A stretch of 64,000 nt of DNA from Shewanella sp. Choline-02u-19 (lineage in GTDB: Bacteria > Pseudomonadota > Gammaproteobacteria > Enterobacterales > Shewanellaceae), in NCBI RefSeq assembly GCF_002836205.1, contig NZ_PJBE01000013.1, positions 2,542,001 to 2,606,000 on the forward strand. Direction: 5' to 3'. Position 1 is the first letter of the stretch; each line of letters begins with the position of its first letter. The translations under genes and the position numbers were made by a program. Shown in pieces: positions 27,033 to 36,880 of the stretch. The notes below the pieces were generated by a model. That model saw nothing but the letters and a program-made list of their open reading frames with translations. It did no database searches and was not told the DNA's origin.

Positions 27033-27113
27033 TCTATAGCGATTAGCCTAATAGAGCGGCCGCCAGCAACAATTGGCGGTCGTTATCAAACTCTATATTA
27101 AACGCTATTTTAA

Positions 27114-28415
27114 TTAATCAGCCCCCTTCTCAGCCTCTTCAGCATTACACTTATCAATTAAGCTCGGGATTGTCGTTCCCTGTACCAAGATAGAAAAAAC
27201 CACTACCGCGTAAGTCATTACCATTAATAAGTCTCGTAAATCGATAGCGTTTCCATCGGCTAACATTATCCCTGTCGGTAAGCTCATCGCCATCGCTAAG
27301 GCTAGACCGCCCCGCAGCCCTCCCCAAATAAGAACTCGCTCCGCATAAGAGTTGTAGCGCTTAAAATGACGAAAGCCAAAATAGGGTAAGTAGATACTGA
27401 CTGCACGCCCTAATAATACGATAGGTACTGAGAGCAACATAAACCACCAAAGTTCGGCGTCAAAATTGATCAGCAGCAATAACAGACCCAACAGTAAGAA
27501 TAATAGCGAGTTGAAGAAAGATTCAATCAGCCCCCAAAAGCTCCCTAACGTTGCACATTCGGACTCTTTTAGTAATTTAGGTATGCTGATATTGCCCGCG
27601 ATGATCCCAGCCGTTACCATCGCTAGAGGCCCTGAGACACCAATCATATCCGCAACCACATACCCTGCAGTAGGGATCAGCAGTGTCATCAATAAATACT
27701 GCGTGCGATCTTCCGCAAAGCTCAACATTAAATGTAATCCGCCCGCCAGCAAAGTCCCATACAGTACCCCACCAACCGCTTCCTGCAAAAACAGTCCTGT
27801 AATACCCGCCATCGTTAAGGGTTCAGTAGAAAAGGCAACTTGTGAAATAGCAACAAAGATAACCAAACCTATACCATCATTAAATAATGACTCACCTTCA
27901 ACTTGGGTAGCAATATCTTCTGGAGCGCCGAGTTGCTTAATAATGGCTAATACCGCGATTGGATCTGTTGGAGAAATAAGCGCGCCAAATAACAAGCAAT
28001 AACTCAATGCAAGGGGTAAACCTAATAAGCCTGCGACTATGTACAGCACGCCGCCAATGACCACTGTCGATATTAAGGTACCAATAAATGCCAGAATGAA
28101 TATTTCCCATTTCTGCTGTTTGAGCACATTCAATTTAATTTGTAAGGCGCCTGCAAAAAGTAAAAAGCCTAACATTCCGTTTAACAGTAATGCTTTAAAG
28201 TCCAACTGTTCAAGATCTGTCACTAAACTCGAATAAACAGAGACTCCAAAAATCTTACCTGCGGCCAATATTAGGAGGCTAAGAAGCAGCGCAAGTGCTG
28301 TAATAGTGATGGTATCTTGCCAGCGGTGTAAGCGTGAAGAGATCAGCGATACCACTAATGACAATGCAGATAAAAGGCAAAGGATTTCGTAACTAGTCAC
28401 GGCAGTACTCGTCAA
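27114..28415 (-). CDS. Na+/H+ antiporter, CPA1 (NhaP-type) family
   Basis: 433 residues with about twelve membrane segments. Core motifs of CPA1 exchangers are GALISPTDPIAVLAI and EGESLFNDGIGLVIFVAIS (the ND pair carries the ion-binding Asp), then WGGLRGGLALAMAMSLP. It exchanges Na+ (or K+) for protons at the inner membrane for pH and salt homeostasis. It ends convergently with pheA; an inverted repeat (27058-27082) without a T run lies between. Short C-terminus, so no regulatory cytoplasmic domain. Cation choice is not readable. Confidence 0.92.
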   Translation of the reverse strand: MTSTAVTSYEILCLLSALSLVVSLISSRLHRWQDTITITALALLLSLLILAAGKIFGVSVYSSLVTDLEQLDFKALLLNGMLGFLLFAGALQIKLNVLKQQKWEIFILAFIGTLISTVVIGGVLYIVAGLLGLPLALSYCLLFGALISPTDPIAVLAIIKQLGAPEDIATQVEGESLFNDGIGLVIFVAISQVAFSTEPLTMAGITGLFLQEAVGGVLYGTLLAGGLHLMLSFAEDRTQYLLMTLLIPTAGYVVADMIGVSGPLAMVTAGIIAGNISIPKLLKESECATLGSFWGLIESFFNSLLFLLLGLLLLLINFDAELWWFMLLSVPIVLLGRAVSIYLPYFGFRHFKRYNSYAERVLIWGGLRGGLALAMAMSLPTGIMLADGNAIDLRDLLMVMTYAVVVFSILVQGTTIPSLIDKCNAEEAEKGAD

Positions 28416-28444
28416 TGTAAGCGGAAAAATGGTTCAAGAGGGGA

Positions 28445-28783
28445 CTAAATACAACGACCTTCGATTAAACTTAGCCAGCCTTTAAAAATACGACCACTAA
28501 ACCAAACCGCACCAGCGACATAAAGTGTGGCACTTAACCAAGGTTGATTGCTTAAGTAGCCGACTAACATAAACAGCAGCATGCAGATAATCGACCAACG
28601 TTGCCATCTAAGATGTGACACAAGGACTGAACTTAGGGTGTTTTGACGCTGATTTAAGTTAATAAACAAACTCAATGCAGCTGGGAGTAACAGAATAGGA
28701 AAGCAGGCCATAAGCCCATACAGCATATGAGCAAGGCTTTTATCTTCTAGAGGTAAAGCTTCAGAATGCGTTGTTGATGTCAT
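28445..28783 (-). CDS. Small membrane protein of unknown function (DUF4870-like)
   Basis: 112 residues from the ATG at 28783 (MTSTTHSEALPLEDKSLAHM), which has GGAG six bases upstream; the frame stays open further up into hcr but without a better site. Three or four hydrophobic helices are visible (LYGLMACFPILLLPAALSLF, WSIICMLLFMLVGYL, LSATLYVAGAVWF). The layout resembles DUF4870 proteins but similarity is weak. It follows hcr by 137 bases on the same strand and may be co-transcribed. No function can be assigned. Confidence 0.7.
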   Translation of the reverse strand: MTSTTHSEALPLEDKSLAHMLYGLMACFPILLLPAALSLFINLNQRQNTLSSVLVSHLRWQRWSIICMLLFMLVGYLSNQPWLSATLYVAGAVWFSGRIFKGWLSLIEGRCI

Positions 28784-28920
28784 AGCCACTCCGCCAAGAA
28801 AGAAAAGACAGGCGCAAATTCCATCACGTCCTGTCATTAACCTTACTTTCTCATGGTGAGTTACGCAACTTTCACGCTGATTTATTTCAAATTTATTAAC
28901 AAAAAATATAGCCTCTAAAG

Positions 28921-30018
28921 CTACAGCTCTAATGTCACATTTGACTTCAACTTCGTTGAACAAGCCAGAACATAACCTTGTGCTATTTCATCTGACGTCA
29001 ATGACATTTGGCTAGAAGATTCAGTTTCACCTTCTACGACCTTACATTTACAAGCACCGCAAACACCAGAGCGACAAGCCGCAATGATAGGCAGTCCCTC
29101 AGCTTCAACGCCATCAAGTATTGTTTGTCCGCTGGTAAGTGAGCGTGTTCTATCGCCAACTCGTAGCATAAAGCCACTCGCATCGTCGCTCGAGGTGCTC
29201 TCTTTTGCTGCTGCTAGCTCGCCTAAGTCGCCTTTGAATGAACCAAAGCTTTCTTGATGAAATTGCGCCATATTAAAATTAAGTGATTCAAGCAAGGCTT
29301 TTACCGCCGCCATGTATTGCTCTGGTCCACAAACAAACACGGTTCTAGATTGAAAATCTGGCACTAAGCGTTGCAAGTTATCGGCTGATAATCGTCCGGC
29401 CAGCGCGTCAACATGGGCACAAGGCTCAGCGTCAACATTTTCTAAAATATAGTTGAGCTTAAATTGACGACTGCGCTCGGCAATCTGCTCAAGTGAATCT
29501 TTAAAAATAAGGTCTTGAGTTGATTTTGCGCTGTGTAAAAAACAAACATCAGGGCTAATTTGAGTATCGGCTAACCATCGAGACATCGAGTACATCGGCG
29601 TAATGCCGCAGCCTGCGCTTAAAAACAGGTAGTTTTCAGCTTCGATATCAATAAGATTAAATGCGCCATCAGGCCCAAGTGCACGCACAACATGGCCAAT
29701 GTCTAAATTATTAGCCAAGTAATTGGACACTTTGCCGCCATCGATCTGCTTGATCGTCAGCACCACAGAAAATGGACGTGAAGGTGATGAGCTTATCGTA
29801 TAGCTACGACCAATTTTCTCGCCATCAATCTCTAATAATAATGTTAAAAATTGTCCTGGTTTAAAGTGGAACTTTACCGGCTTGATACCTTGAAAGCGAA
29901 AACTAACGACATCGTGAGTCTCGTTCCACTTTTCAACACACACTAACTGATGCTCGCCTGCTTGCCACTGCTTAGCTTCAAACTGCTCTGTCGCCGGCAC
30001 ATTTATATTATTAGCCAT
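28921..30018 (-). CDS. hcr: NADH oxidoreductase Hcr (hybrid-cluster protein reductase)
   Basis: 365 residues. An FAD-binding domain (15-125; GRSYTISSSPSRPF) and NAD-binding domain (130-250; LFLSAGCGITPMYSMSRWL, VFVCGPEQYM) precede a plant-type 2Fe-2S domain (280-365). The iron-sulfur ligands are in CRSGVCGACKC and, later, the Cys of YVLACST. It passes electrons from NADH to Hcp. It lies 95 bases downstream of hcp with a weak hairpin between. The E. coli orthologue is described with the same three-part layout. Confidence 0.96.
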   Translation of the reverse strand: MANNINVPATEQFEAKQWQAGEHQLVCVEKWNETHDVVSFRFQGIKPVKFHFKPGQFLTLLLEIDGEKIGRSYTISSSPSRPFSVVLTIKQIDGGKVSNYLANNLDIGHVVRALGPDGAFNLIDIEAENYLFLSAGCGITPMYSMSRWLADTQISPDVCFLHSAKSTQDLIFKDSLEQIAERSRQFKLNYILENVDAEPCAHVDALAGRLSADNLQRLVPDFQSRTVFVCGPEQYMAAVKALLESLNFNMAQFHQESFGSFKGDLGELAAAKESTSSDDASGFMLRVGDRTRSLTSGQTILDGVEAEGLPIIAACRSGVCGACKCKVVEGETESSSQMSLTSDEIAQGYVLACSTKLKSNVTLEL

Positions 30019-30055
30019 ATAACTCTAACCTAGATGTTAAAAATATTTCTGACAT

Positions 30056-30083
30056 AAAAATGGCCACATATGAGTGGCCATTA
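30056..30083 (-). terminator. Hairpin between hcp and hcr
   Basis: GGCCAC / GTGGCC with AATG/CATT extension and a short T run on the minus strand. It may terminate partially, leaving hcr less expressed than hcp. Confidence 0.6.
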
Positions 30084-30113
30084 TTACTTACTCATCACCA
30101 ACTAAACAGGCGT

Positions 30114-31778
30114 TTAAGCTACGTTTAGAATGCGATTAAGATCCGCTTCAACTGTTGTCGTTGTACGCAGTCCAAACTTCTCTTCTAATACATTAGCCAA
30201 GTTTGCGGTTAGGAACGCTGGCGCTGTAGGGCCAGTCAAAATGTCCTTTACACCCAGTGAAAGTAGAGTAAGCAGCACTACAATCGCTTTTTGCTCAAAC
30301 CAAGACAGTACTAGCGTCAATGGCAATTCATTGATATCGCATTCAAATGCTTCAGACAACGCAATCGCAAGTTGGATAGCCGAGTAAGCATCGTTACACT
30401 GGCCAACGTCCAATAGACGTGGGATACCGTTGATGTCACCAAACTCAAGTTTGTTGAACTTATACTTACCACAACCTAGCGTCAGGATGACTGAATCAGC
30501 CGGCGCTTGAGTCGCGATATCAGTAAAGTATCCACGCTCTTCTTTGTCGCCGTCACAACCGCCGACTAAGAAGAAATGCTTAATAGCACCACTCTTAACA
30601 TTCTCAATCACTGTAGGCGCTGCAGCCATAAGTGCGTTACGAGCGAAACCTATAGTGATTAGATGGGGGATCTCATCATAGGCGAAGCCTTCTAAAGACT
30701 CAGCTTTAGCAATAACAGCACTAAAATCGTCACCAACAATATGACTAACACCAGGCCAACCCACAATGCTACGGGTGAAGATTCGGTCTGAATAATCGCC
30801 CACATTAGGATCGATTATGCAGTTAGACGTCATTACGACAGCACCAGGGAAGTTTGAAAATTCTTTTTGCTGGTTCTGCCATGCACTGCCGTAGTTACCG
30901 ACAAGGTGTGGGAATTTCTTAAGTTCTGGGTAAGCAAGTGCAGGCAACATTTCACCGTGTGTGAATACGTTAATGCCTTTACCTTCAGTTTGTTGCAAGA
31001 TAAGCTCTAGATCTTTCATGTCATGACCCGACACTAAGATAGCCTTACCTTTTATAGATTTGGTGTTCACTTGAGTTGGCTCTGGATGACCAAATGAGTG
31101 AGTTTCGCCTTCATCTAACATCGCCATTACGCGATAGTTAAGTTGACCAATCTGCATTGCAGTGTCAAACAGCTTGTCACCATCAACAGAATCTTCACCT
31201 AGGAATGCCATAATCTCGTGGAACTCACCAGCAACTTCATCGTTGGTTTGGTCAAGTACTCGAGCATGCTCCATATATGCAGCAGCGCCTTTAAGGCCAT
31301 ATAAACAAAGTAAACGTAGTCCCATGATGTCTTCATGAACTTCGTCTTTTCCACGGTTAGGCGCAGCTTGTGAAGCTTGAGATAGCATCTCTGGCTTAGT
31401 AGCACCTAATACTAGCTGCATCGTTGCCGTTGGCGCTTTAGCTTCAATATTCAGTTCAGCACATTTAGTTTCATAAGCTGTTTGTAAACGGCTACGGAAA
31501 GCGTTTGCTTGCGTGGTGTATCCAATAATACGGTCATCATCGAAGTTAACGTTAGTTAGCGTTGCAAAAAACGCCTTAGGTACAAACGTATCGATTTCGT
31601 GATCGATAACACCGACTTCACGAGCACGTACAGCATATGCTGACACGCCTTGAAGAATGTAGATTAGAAGATCTTGTAGATCAGATGTATCTGACGACTT
31701 GCCACACATACCTTGAGTGTAACTACAGCCATTGCCCGCAGGCGTTCTAATTGTTTGCTCACATTGAATACAAAACAC
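30114..31778 (-). CDS. hcp: Hydroxylamine reductase / hybrid cluster protein Hcp
   Basis: 554 residues, the enterobacterial class. Four N-terminal cysteines (Cys3, Cys6, then [11 protein letters not shown]) bind the conventional iron-sulfur cluster. The hybrid Fe-S-O cluster residues include the His/Glu/Cys set seen around [31 protein letters not shown] and [12 protein letters not shown]. Hcp is a high-affinity nitric oxide reductase that also reduces hydroxylamine in vitro and acts in the cytoplasm under anaerobic nitrosative stress. An NsrR-type palindrome overlies its predicted transcription start. Confidence 0.97.
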   Translation of the reverse strand: MFCIQCEQTIRTPAGNGCSYTQGMCGKSSDTSDLQDLLIYILQGVSAYAVRAREVGVIDHEIDTFVPKAFFATLTNVNFDDDRIIGYTTQANAFRSRLQTAYETKCAELNIEAKAPTATMQLVLGATKPEMLSQASQAAPNRGKDEVHEDIMGLRLLCLYGLKGAAAYMEHARVLDQTNDEVAGEFHEIMAFLGEDSVDGDKLFDTAMQIGQLNYRVMAMLDEGETHSFGHPEPTQVNTKSIKGKAILVSGHDMKDLELILQQTEGKGINVFTHGEMLPALAYPELKKFPHLVGNYGSAWQNQQKEFSNFPGAVVMTSNCIIDPNVGDYSDRIFTRSIVGWPGVSHIVGDDFSAVIAKAESLEGFAYDEIPHLITIGFARNALMAAAPTVIENVKSGAIKHFFLVGGCDGDKEERGYFTDIATQAPADSVILTLGCGKYKFNKLEFGDINGIPRLLDVGQCNDAYSAIQLAIALSEAFECDINELPLTLVLSWFEQKAIVVLLTLLSLGVKDILTGPTAPAFLTANLANVLEEKFGLRTTTTVEADLNRILNVA

Positions 31779-31800
31779 GACGTTTACTCCTAATACCTAA

Positions 31801-31823
31801 TACATGCATTTAGATTGCATCTT
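31801..31823 (-). promoter_or_regulatory. Probable NsrR operator upstream of hcp
   Basis: AAGATGCAATCTAAATGCATGTA on the minus strand (in two halves: AAGATGCAATC and TAAATGCATGTA) matches the AAGATGC-N-GCATCTT-type 11-1-11 NsrR palindrome at most positions. It ends 22 bases before the hcp start codon. Confidence 0.65.
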
Positions 31824-31828
31824 TTGAA

Positions 31829-31857
31829 ATTAGTGTACGCCGATTAAGAAATTGCAA
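31829..31857 (-). promoter_or_regulatory. Putative hcp promoter
   Basis: On the minus strand TTGCAA (31852-31857), 17-bp spacer, ACTAAT (31829-31834). The predicted start near 31822 lies inside the NsrR-like palindrome. Confidence 0.5.
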
Positions 31858-32018
31858 AAGTACTTTCTATGGTTAATGGTTAAAACTATGAATGAGATCA
31901 CCTTAAGCTGTCGCTAATTTTAACTAATTGGTCAAAATGTGCAGGATATTGATACGGACTAAAAATCGCACTGATAATGCTATTTATTCTCATTGGCTTT
32001 TGGGGTGGTTTTGACCAT

Positions 32019-32041
32019 AAAAAAGGAGCCTAAGCTCCTTT
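32019..32041 (-). terminator. Terminator of aroF-tyrA
   Basis: Minus strand: AAAGGAGC, 4-base loop, GCTCCTTTTTTA, 31 bases after the tyrA stop. Confidence 0.88.
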
Positions 32042-32071
32042 AATATTGATATGACATCCGCTCAAATCACC

Positions 32072-33226
32072 CTAATCGGTTTTCATATCATTGACCGATT
32101 GCAACATCGCTCTACTTTCTCTTTGGAACTGTGGTGCAAAATCACCAAACCACTGCGCCACTTGTTCGAACTGTTTAACAAACGCTTCTCGGTTACCTGA
32201 CTTTAATACCGACAAGGCTTGAGAGTAGTTTTCGAGGTAATCGCTAATCGCCACCAAACTGTCCTCTTGAGCAAAAATAATATCTGCATATAATTCAGGA
32301 CTCTGGGCAAATAAACGCCCTACCATAGCCAGCTCTAGACGGTATATTGGTGAGCTAAACTGCAGCAGAGATTCAATATCAGCCTCCTCTTTATAGAGGT
32401 TAAGCCCGTAAACAAAAGAGGAGAAGTGTCGCATTGCCTGCACGAGTTGCATCGCTTTATCATGCTTCTCTGGTTCGGCTTCAACGATACGCGCACCCCA
32501 GATCTCAATCTGCTCGATCAACCATTGGTATTGAGATTGGTCACGGCCATGACACACCACGACCACCTGCTTTGCTAAACTGCCCACATCAGGCCCAAAC
32601 ATCGGGTGCAAGCCTAAAACAGGGCCTGAGTGCGCTGCTAACATGGCTTCAACAGGTGCGGTTTTAATCGAGGTTAAGTCAGCAAGAATACAGTGGCTTG
32701 GTAATTGCGTTAGTTTGCTGGCAATCAACTCACAAGTGATGTTAATCGGCACAGTCACAATAACCAGCCCTGCTCCGTCAAAAATCGTCTGACTATTAAC
32801 CCAATCATCTTTATCTAAAGATTTAACTTCATATCCTGACAGGGTCAGCATTTGCGAAAATAAGCCGCCCAGCTTGCCTTCACCGCCAACAATCACCACA
32901 TGGCCGAGATCAGGATTAACCTGCTTAAATCCAACGTCCTTCTCGTTAAGATAAGACTCGCGCATTAGACGCCTTAAAATATCTTCAATTAACTGTGGCT
33001 CTACATTTATCGCTTTTGCTTCGCCGCGACGCTTTGCCAGCATTGACGCTTCACGTTGAGGAGCATAAATCGGGAGGCCAGCACCGTGCTTAACAGCACC
33101 CACTTGTGCCACTAGATCTAACCGTTTTCTCAGCAGGTGGAGTAATTGTTGGTCAACGCCATCAATTAAGTCTCGCAGGTTTTCAAGCTCTGCAGTGGTC
33201 TTCTCGTTCATCACTCTCTCTTCCAT
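32072..33226 (-). CDS. tyrA: T-protein: chorismate mutase/prephenate dehydrogenase
   Basis: 384 residues, colinear with E. coli TyrA (373). The chorismate mutase domain is 1-95 ([33 protein letters not shown]). The prephenate dehydrogenase domain is 105-375 with nucleotide-binding [37 protein letters not shown] and [17 protein letters not shown]. It makes 4-hydroxyphenylpyruvate for tyrosine. Its first ATG overlaps the aroF stop (TGATG), implying coupling; a second ATG at 33211 with a purine-rich AGAGAG upstream is an alternative start. Confidence 0.97.
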   Translation of the reverse strand: MEERVMNEKTTAELENLRDLIDGVDQQLLHLLRKRLDLVAQVGAVKHGAGLPIYAPQREASMLAKRRGEAKAINVEPQLIEDILRRLMRESYLNEKDVGFKQVNPDLGHVVIVGGEGKLGGLFSQMLTLSGYEVKSLDKDDWVNSQTIFDGAGLVIVTVPINITCELIASKLTQLPSHCILADLTSIKTAPVEAMLAAHSGPVLGLHPMFGPDVGSLAKQVVVVCHGRDQSQYQWLIEQIEIWGARIVEAEPEKHDKAMQLVQAMRHFSSFVYGLNLYKEEADIESLLQFSSPIYRLELAMVGRLFAQSPELYADIIFAQEDSLVAISDYLENYSQALSVLKSGNREAFVKQFEQVAQWFGDFAPQFQRESRAMLQSVNDMKTD

Positions 33227-34317
33227 CAGCCGTTCGCAACGTTCAGCATATCAAACCTTGTTGGTAATACTGAAGCTAAGTCTGCAGCGCCAGTGCGTAA
33301 TAATGCTTCTGTTGATTGCCAATCGATACAAGCATCTGTCACCGAGACACCATAAGCTAATTCGTTTAACGGTAAGTTGCTGCTTTGCTTACCCGCATTA
33401 AGGTGACTCTCTAGCATCACCCCAATAATAGACTGGTTACCATTAACGATTTGGCGGAACACATCTTCACACACAGGAACTTGCTTGTTGTGATCTTTTG
33501 ATGAATTACCATGACTGCAATCCACAATTAGGCGCGCGTTCAATTTAGCGGCATGCAGTTGCTTCTCACACTCAGCGACGCTATCCGCATCGTAATTTGG
33601 CGCTTTACCCCCGCGTAAAATCACATGACCGTCTGGATTGCCAGCCGTTTGCAGTAAGGCAACTTGACCTTTTTGGTTAATCCCCATAAAACGATGGCTA
33701 CTCGCAGCAGATTCAAGCGCATTGATTGCTACTCCAAGTTTTCCGTCAGTACCATTTTTAAAGCCGACAGGCATAGAGAGTCCTGATGCCATCTCGCGGT
33801 GAGTCTGCGATTCAGTGGTACGAGCTCCAATCGCTGACCAAGTGATCAGTTCCGACATGTACTGTGGACTAATGGGATCAAGCGCTTCAGTGGCGACAGG
33901 AAGTCCAAGCTCAGCCAGCCAAATCATCAATTCGCGTGCCTTACGTAATCCTTTATCAACGTTAAACGACTCATTCATATCAGGGTCGTTAATCATGCCT
34001 TTCCAGCCCACGGTAGTACGCGGCTTTTCGAAGTAAACGCGCATCAACACATAGAATTGGTCGCCTAACGCATCATGTAGCTTTTTCAGCTTAAGTGCGT
34101 ACTCTTTGGCAGCATCGATATCGTGAATAGAGCAAGGTCCGGAGATCACCAAGACTCGATTATCTCGCTTATGCACGATGTCAGATACCGTTTTACGGGC
34201 CTTAAGGACATATTGGCTAGCATGAGCAGACAAGGGGAGATCGCGCTTTAACTCCTCTGGAGTCACCAACACTTTCTCTGAACTAATATGGATATTATTT
34301 ATCGTATCTTGCTGCAT
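33226..34317 (-). CDS. aroF: DAHP synthase, class I-alpha (AroF-type)
   Basis: 363 residues from the ATG at 34317 ([20 protein letters not shown]), with AGGTG seven bases upstream; an in-frame GTG at 34326 is less likely. It condenses phosphoenolpyruvate and erythrose-4-P, the first step of the shikimate pathway. Visible motifs are [59 protein letters not shown] and [12 protein letters not shown]. All catalytic motifs are intact, unlike the related domain on PheA. Its partnership with tyrA points to the tyrosine-sensitive isoform. Confidence 0.95.
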   Translation of the reverse strand: MQQDTINNIHISSEKVLVTPEELKRDLPLSAHASQYVLKARKTVSDIVHKRDNRVLVISGPCSIHDIDAAKEYALKLKKLHDALGDQFYVLMRVYFEKPRTTVGWKGMINDPDMNESFNVDKGLRKARELMIWLAELGLPVATEALDPISPQYMSELITWSAIGARTTESQTHREMASGLSMPVGFKNGTDGKLGVAINALESAASSHRFMGINQKGQVALLQTAGNPDGHVILRGGKAPNYDADSVAECEKQLHAAKLNARLIVDCSHGNSSKDHNKQVPVCEDVFRQIVNGNQSIIGVMLESHLNAGKQSSNLPLNELAYGVSVTDACIDWQSTEALLRTGAADLASVLPTRFDMLNVANG

Positions 34318-34394
34318 GCTTATCACCTGATTTAAGTGTTAACTGGCTAATAATTTGCGGCATTGTCGCCTCAATTAACAGTTAATCTTACTAA

Positions 34395-34427
34395 ATTATA
34401 CGTAATTGCGTAATGCTACACCATTAC
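34395..34427 (-). promoter_or_regulatory. aroF promoter with overlapping palindromic operator
   Basis: On the minus strand a perfect -10 TATAAT (34395-34400) has a weak -35 TGGTGT (34418-34423). A perfect inverted repeat GTAATG-N6-CATTAC (34410-34427) covers the -35. This suggests a repressor or activator site. It does not fit the TyrR box spacing (TGTAAA-N6-TTTACA) exactly. The rest of the gap to rplS (34428-34642) shows nothing clear. Confidence 0.5.
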
Positions 34428-34642
34428 ACCTTGAGAGCACTATGCCTGTCCGTCTGATTAAGATCAAGTAGCAAGTGCAGTAAATGAATAATTTTGTGCT
34501 TACAGCCGGTTTTACTAAGCTCAATTAATTAAACAGATTAGCTGAGGAATCTAGGTGCAAGTATATGAAGAGAGATTTTTGCGAGTAGGAGATGAAGTGT
34601 AATAGGTAAACTAAAGTGACTTTTTACTGAATCGCAGCTCAC

Positions 34643-34664
34643 AAAAAACCGCCATATAGGCGGT
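34643..34664 (-). terminator. Terminator of rpsP-rimM-trmD-rplS
   Basis: Minus strand ACCGCC, 5-base loop, GGCGGTTTTTT, 44 bases after rplS. Confidence 0.92.
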
Positions 34665-34707
34665 CTCTCGTGCGAACACTGCATCTTTTTTATAACTAGG
34701 GACTAAA

Positions 34708-35061
34708 TTACTTAGTTCCGAGCTTCTCACGGATACGTGCAGACTTACCTGAACGTTCACGTAGATAGTAAAGCTTAGCACGACGAACACGGCCGCGACG
34801 CTTAACTTCGATGCTAGAGATGATTGGGCTGTGAGTCTGGAACGCACGCTCAACACCTTCACCATTAGAGATTTTACGTACTGTGAATGCAGAGTGAACG
34901 CCGCGATTACGCTTAGCGATTACAACGCCTTCGAACGCCTGTAGACGCTCTTTACCGCCTTCTACAACACGTACTTTAACAACTACTGTATCACCGGCAC
35001 CAAATTCTGGTACGTCGGTTTTCATTTGCTCTTCGTTGAGCATTTTGATGATGTTATTCAT
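34708..35061 (-). CDS. rplS: 50S ribosomal protein L19
   Basis: 117 residues, the usual length, with [37 protein letters not shown] and the basic [20 protein letters not shown]19 sits at the 30S-50S interface. Last gene of the rpsP-rimM-trmD-rplS operon, 36 bases after trmD. Confidence 0.98.
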   Translation of the reverse strand: MNNIIKMLNEEQMKTDVPEFGAGDTVVVKVRVVEGGKERLQAFEGVVIAKRNRGVHSAFTVRKISNGEGVERAFQTHSPIISSIEVKRRGRVRRAKLYYLRERSGKSARIREKLGTK

Positions 35062-35097
35062 TAAATAAACTCCATTCTAGTAATAACTGCGCTTCGA

Positions 35098-35844
35098 CTA
35101 ATCATCTTGTTTGATGCTGTCTACAAATTCAGCTAAAAGCTGCTTTTGTTCGCCAGTCAGAGCTAGATTTTCAAGTAATTCTGGTCGTCTTAACAAAGTT
35201 CTACTGAGACTTTGTTGCAGACGCCAGCGTCTAATATGTTCGTGGTTTCCACTTAACAATACGGCTGGAACATCCAGACCATCCATACTTTCAGGACGCG
35301 TATAGTGGGGACAATCCAGTAAACCGTCAGAGAAGGAATCCTGCTCTGCCGAAGCCTTTTTTCCTAGCACGCCAGGAACCAGCCTTGATACTGAATCAAT
35401 CAAAGTCATCGCTGGTATTTCACCGCCCGAAAGCACGTAATCTCCAATCGACCACTCTTCATCCACTTCAGTTTGAATAATGCGTTCATCGACACCTTCG
35501 TATCGTCCACACACTAAAATCAAACTGGATGACTTTGCTAACTCTTCAACGCCTTGCTGTGTAAGCTTACGGCCTTGAGGAGAAAGGTAGATCACCTTTG
35601 CCTCTTTTCCAGCTGCAGCTTTTGCTGCATGGATGGCATCGCGTAGAGGTTGCACCATCATTAACATGCCAGGGCCACCACCGTATGGGCGGTCATCCAC
35701 TGTATTATGTTTATCATGGGTGAAATCACGAGGATTCCACGTTTGCATCTCTAGCAAACCCTTGCTAACTGCACGACCCGTTACGCCAAAGTCTGTTACG
35801 GCACGAAACATCTCCGGAAACAGGGTTACTACCCCTAACCACAT
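35098..35844 (-). CDS. trmD: tRNA (guanine-N1)-methyltransferase
   Basis: 248 residues, a SPOUT methyltransferase that makes m1G37 in tRNAs reading CNN/UGG-type codons, preventing +1 frameshifts. The knotted cofactor site is seen in [31 protein letters not shown] and [20 protein letters not shown]. It follows rimM by 15 bases in the conserved operon. Confidence 0.98.
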   Translation of the reverse strand: MWLGVVTLFPEMFRAVTDFGVTGRAVSKGLLEMQTWNPRDFTHDKHNTVDDRPYGGGPGMLMMVQPLRDAIHAAKAAAGKEAKVIYLSPQGRKLTQQGVEELAKSSSLILVCGRYEGVDERIIQTEVDEEWSIGDYVLSGGEIPAMTLIDSVSRLVPGVLGKKASAEQDSFSDGLLDCPHYTRPESMDGLDVPAVLLSGNHEHIRRWRLQQSLSRTLLRRPELLENLALTGEQKQLLAEFVDSIKQDD

Positions 35845-35859
35845 CTGCTGTACCTCGAC

Positions 35860-36393
35860 TTAAAAGTCCGGATCCCAATCCACTAAAATCTGTTTTGCCG
35901 TCAAATCCACCTTTAGGATGAACTGTTCGGTAACAAAGGGAACCATTCGTTCCGCTTTGCCAAAGCCATCTTTCGCGTTAGCCTTAACAAGAAGTACGTC
36001 ATTTGATCCTGTTTCCACGATCTCCTGCACTTTACCCATGTTATAGCCTTTGGTATTAACCACTTCACATCCGATAAGATCTCGCCAGTAGAATTCATCT
36101 TCTGGCAAAACGTTCATCTGTTCAGCGGGTACGGCAATCTCACAATTTGTAAGTGCCTGAGCCTGATCCCGTGTTTCTACGCCTTCAAGACAAGCGACAA
36201 CCGCTTTACCTTGCATGCGCCACTGGAGGACTTTAACCTCGCGCCATTCACCTTGCTCTTTTAACAACCAAGGAGAATAATCAAAAATACCTTCAACAGA
36301 ATCGGTATAGGTAGTGATCTTCAACCAACCTTTAATGCCATGACTTGAACCTAATTTACCAAGTACGACGGGTTCTTGTTTACTGCTCATCAA
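35860..36393 (-). CDS. rimM: 16S rRNA processing factor RimM
   Basis: 177 residues with the N-terminal RimM domain ([24 protein letters not shown]) and C-terminal PRC-barrel domain ([34 protein letters not shown]). RimM assists maturation of the 30S head with protein S19. Two adjacent ATG codons occur at the start (MMSSK). It lies 17 bases after rpsP. Confidence 0.97.
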   Translation of the reverse strand: MMSSKQEPVVLGKLGSSHGIKGWLKITTYTDSVEGIFDYSPWLLKEQGEWREVKVLQWRMQGKAVVACLEGVETRDQAQALTNCEIAVPAEQMNVLPEDEFYWRDLIGCEVVNTKGYNMGKVQEIVETGSNDVLLVKANAKDGFGKAERMVPFVTEQFILKVDLTAKQILVDWDPDF

Positions 36394-36410
36394 TCTATAC
36401 CTTAACGCTA

Positions 36411-36662
36411 TTAAGCAGCTGCTTTACGAGCGTCTTTGATCAATTTTGCTACACGATCAGATGTAGCAGCACCGTTAGCAACCCAATGCTCAACACGGTC
36501 AAGATCTAAGCGTAAAGCTTCTTCTTGGCCACGAGCTAATGGGTTAAAAAAGCCAACACGCTCAATGAAACGACCGTCACGGGCGTTACGGCTGTCAGCA
36601 ACAACGATGTTATAAAATGGACGCTTTTTTGCGCCGCCACGAGCTAAACGAATGGTAACCAT
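36411..36662 (-). CDS. rpsP: 30S ribosomal protein S16
   Basis: 83 residues from the ATG at 36662 ([20 protein letters not shown]); an upstream in-frame start at 36698 is rejected because AGAGGA precedes 36662 and S16 is normally 80-90 residues. Conserved [19 protein letters not shown] follows. First gene of rpsP-rimM-trmD-rplS, placed downstream of ffh in the usual order. Confidence 0.98.
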   Translation of the reverse strand: MVTIRLARGGAKKRPFYNIVVADSRNARDGRFIERVGFFNPLARGQEEALRLDLDRVEHWVANGAATSDRVAKLIKDARKAAA

Positions 36663-36818
36663 GCGTTTTGTATCCTCTAATGATTTGCTTTTTATCAAGC
36701 AAAAATAAAAACTGAAACTCCGTGTTCGCGGAGAGCCCCAGATAGAAAGCTGGCAGATATTACCTGACTGACCAGCGAATGCAACCGTAATCGACGTTTA
36801 TTACGCCAAAAACGATTC

Positions 36819-36850
36819 ACAGGCTAGAATGAAAACTCACCCTAGCCTGT
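36819..36850 (-). terminator. Possible terminator after ffh
   Basis: ACAGGCTAG / CTAGCCTGT perfect 9-bp arms with a 14-base loop; a T5 run follows a few bases later on the minus strand. The spacing is not ideal. Confidence 0.45.
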
Positions 36851-36880
36851 AAAATTAGATACGGAACAATTAATAATAGA

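Noticed and set aside
27058..27082. Terminator between pheA and the CPA1 antiporter gene
   Set aside because: CGGCCGCCA/TGGCGGTCG can pair, but there is no T run on either side, so it is not called as an intrinsic terminator.
34410..34427. TyrR box upstream of aroF
   Set aside because: The palindrome has GTA-N12-TAC, not the GTA-N10-TAC of TGTAAA-N6-TTTACA, so I list it only as an unassigned operator.
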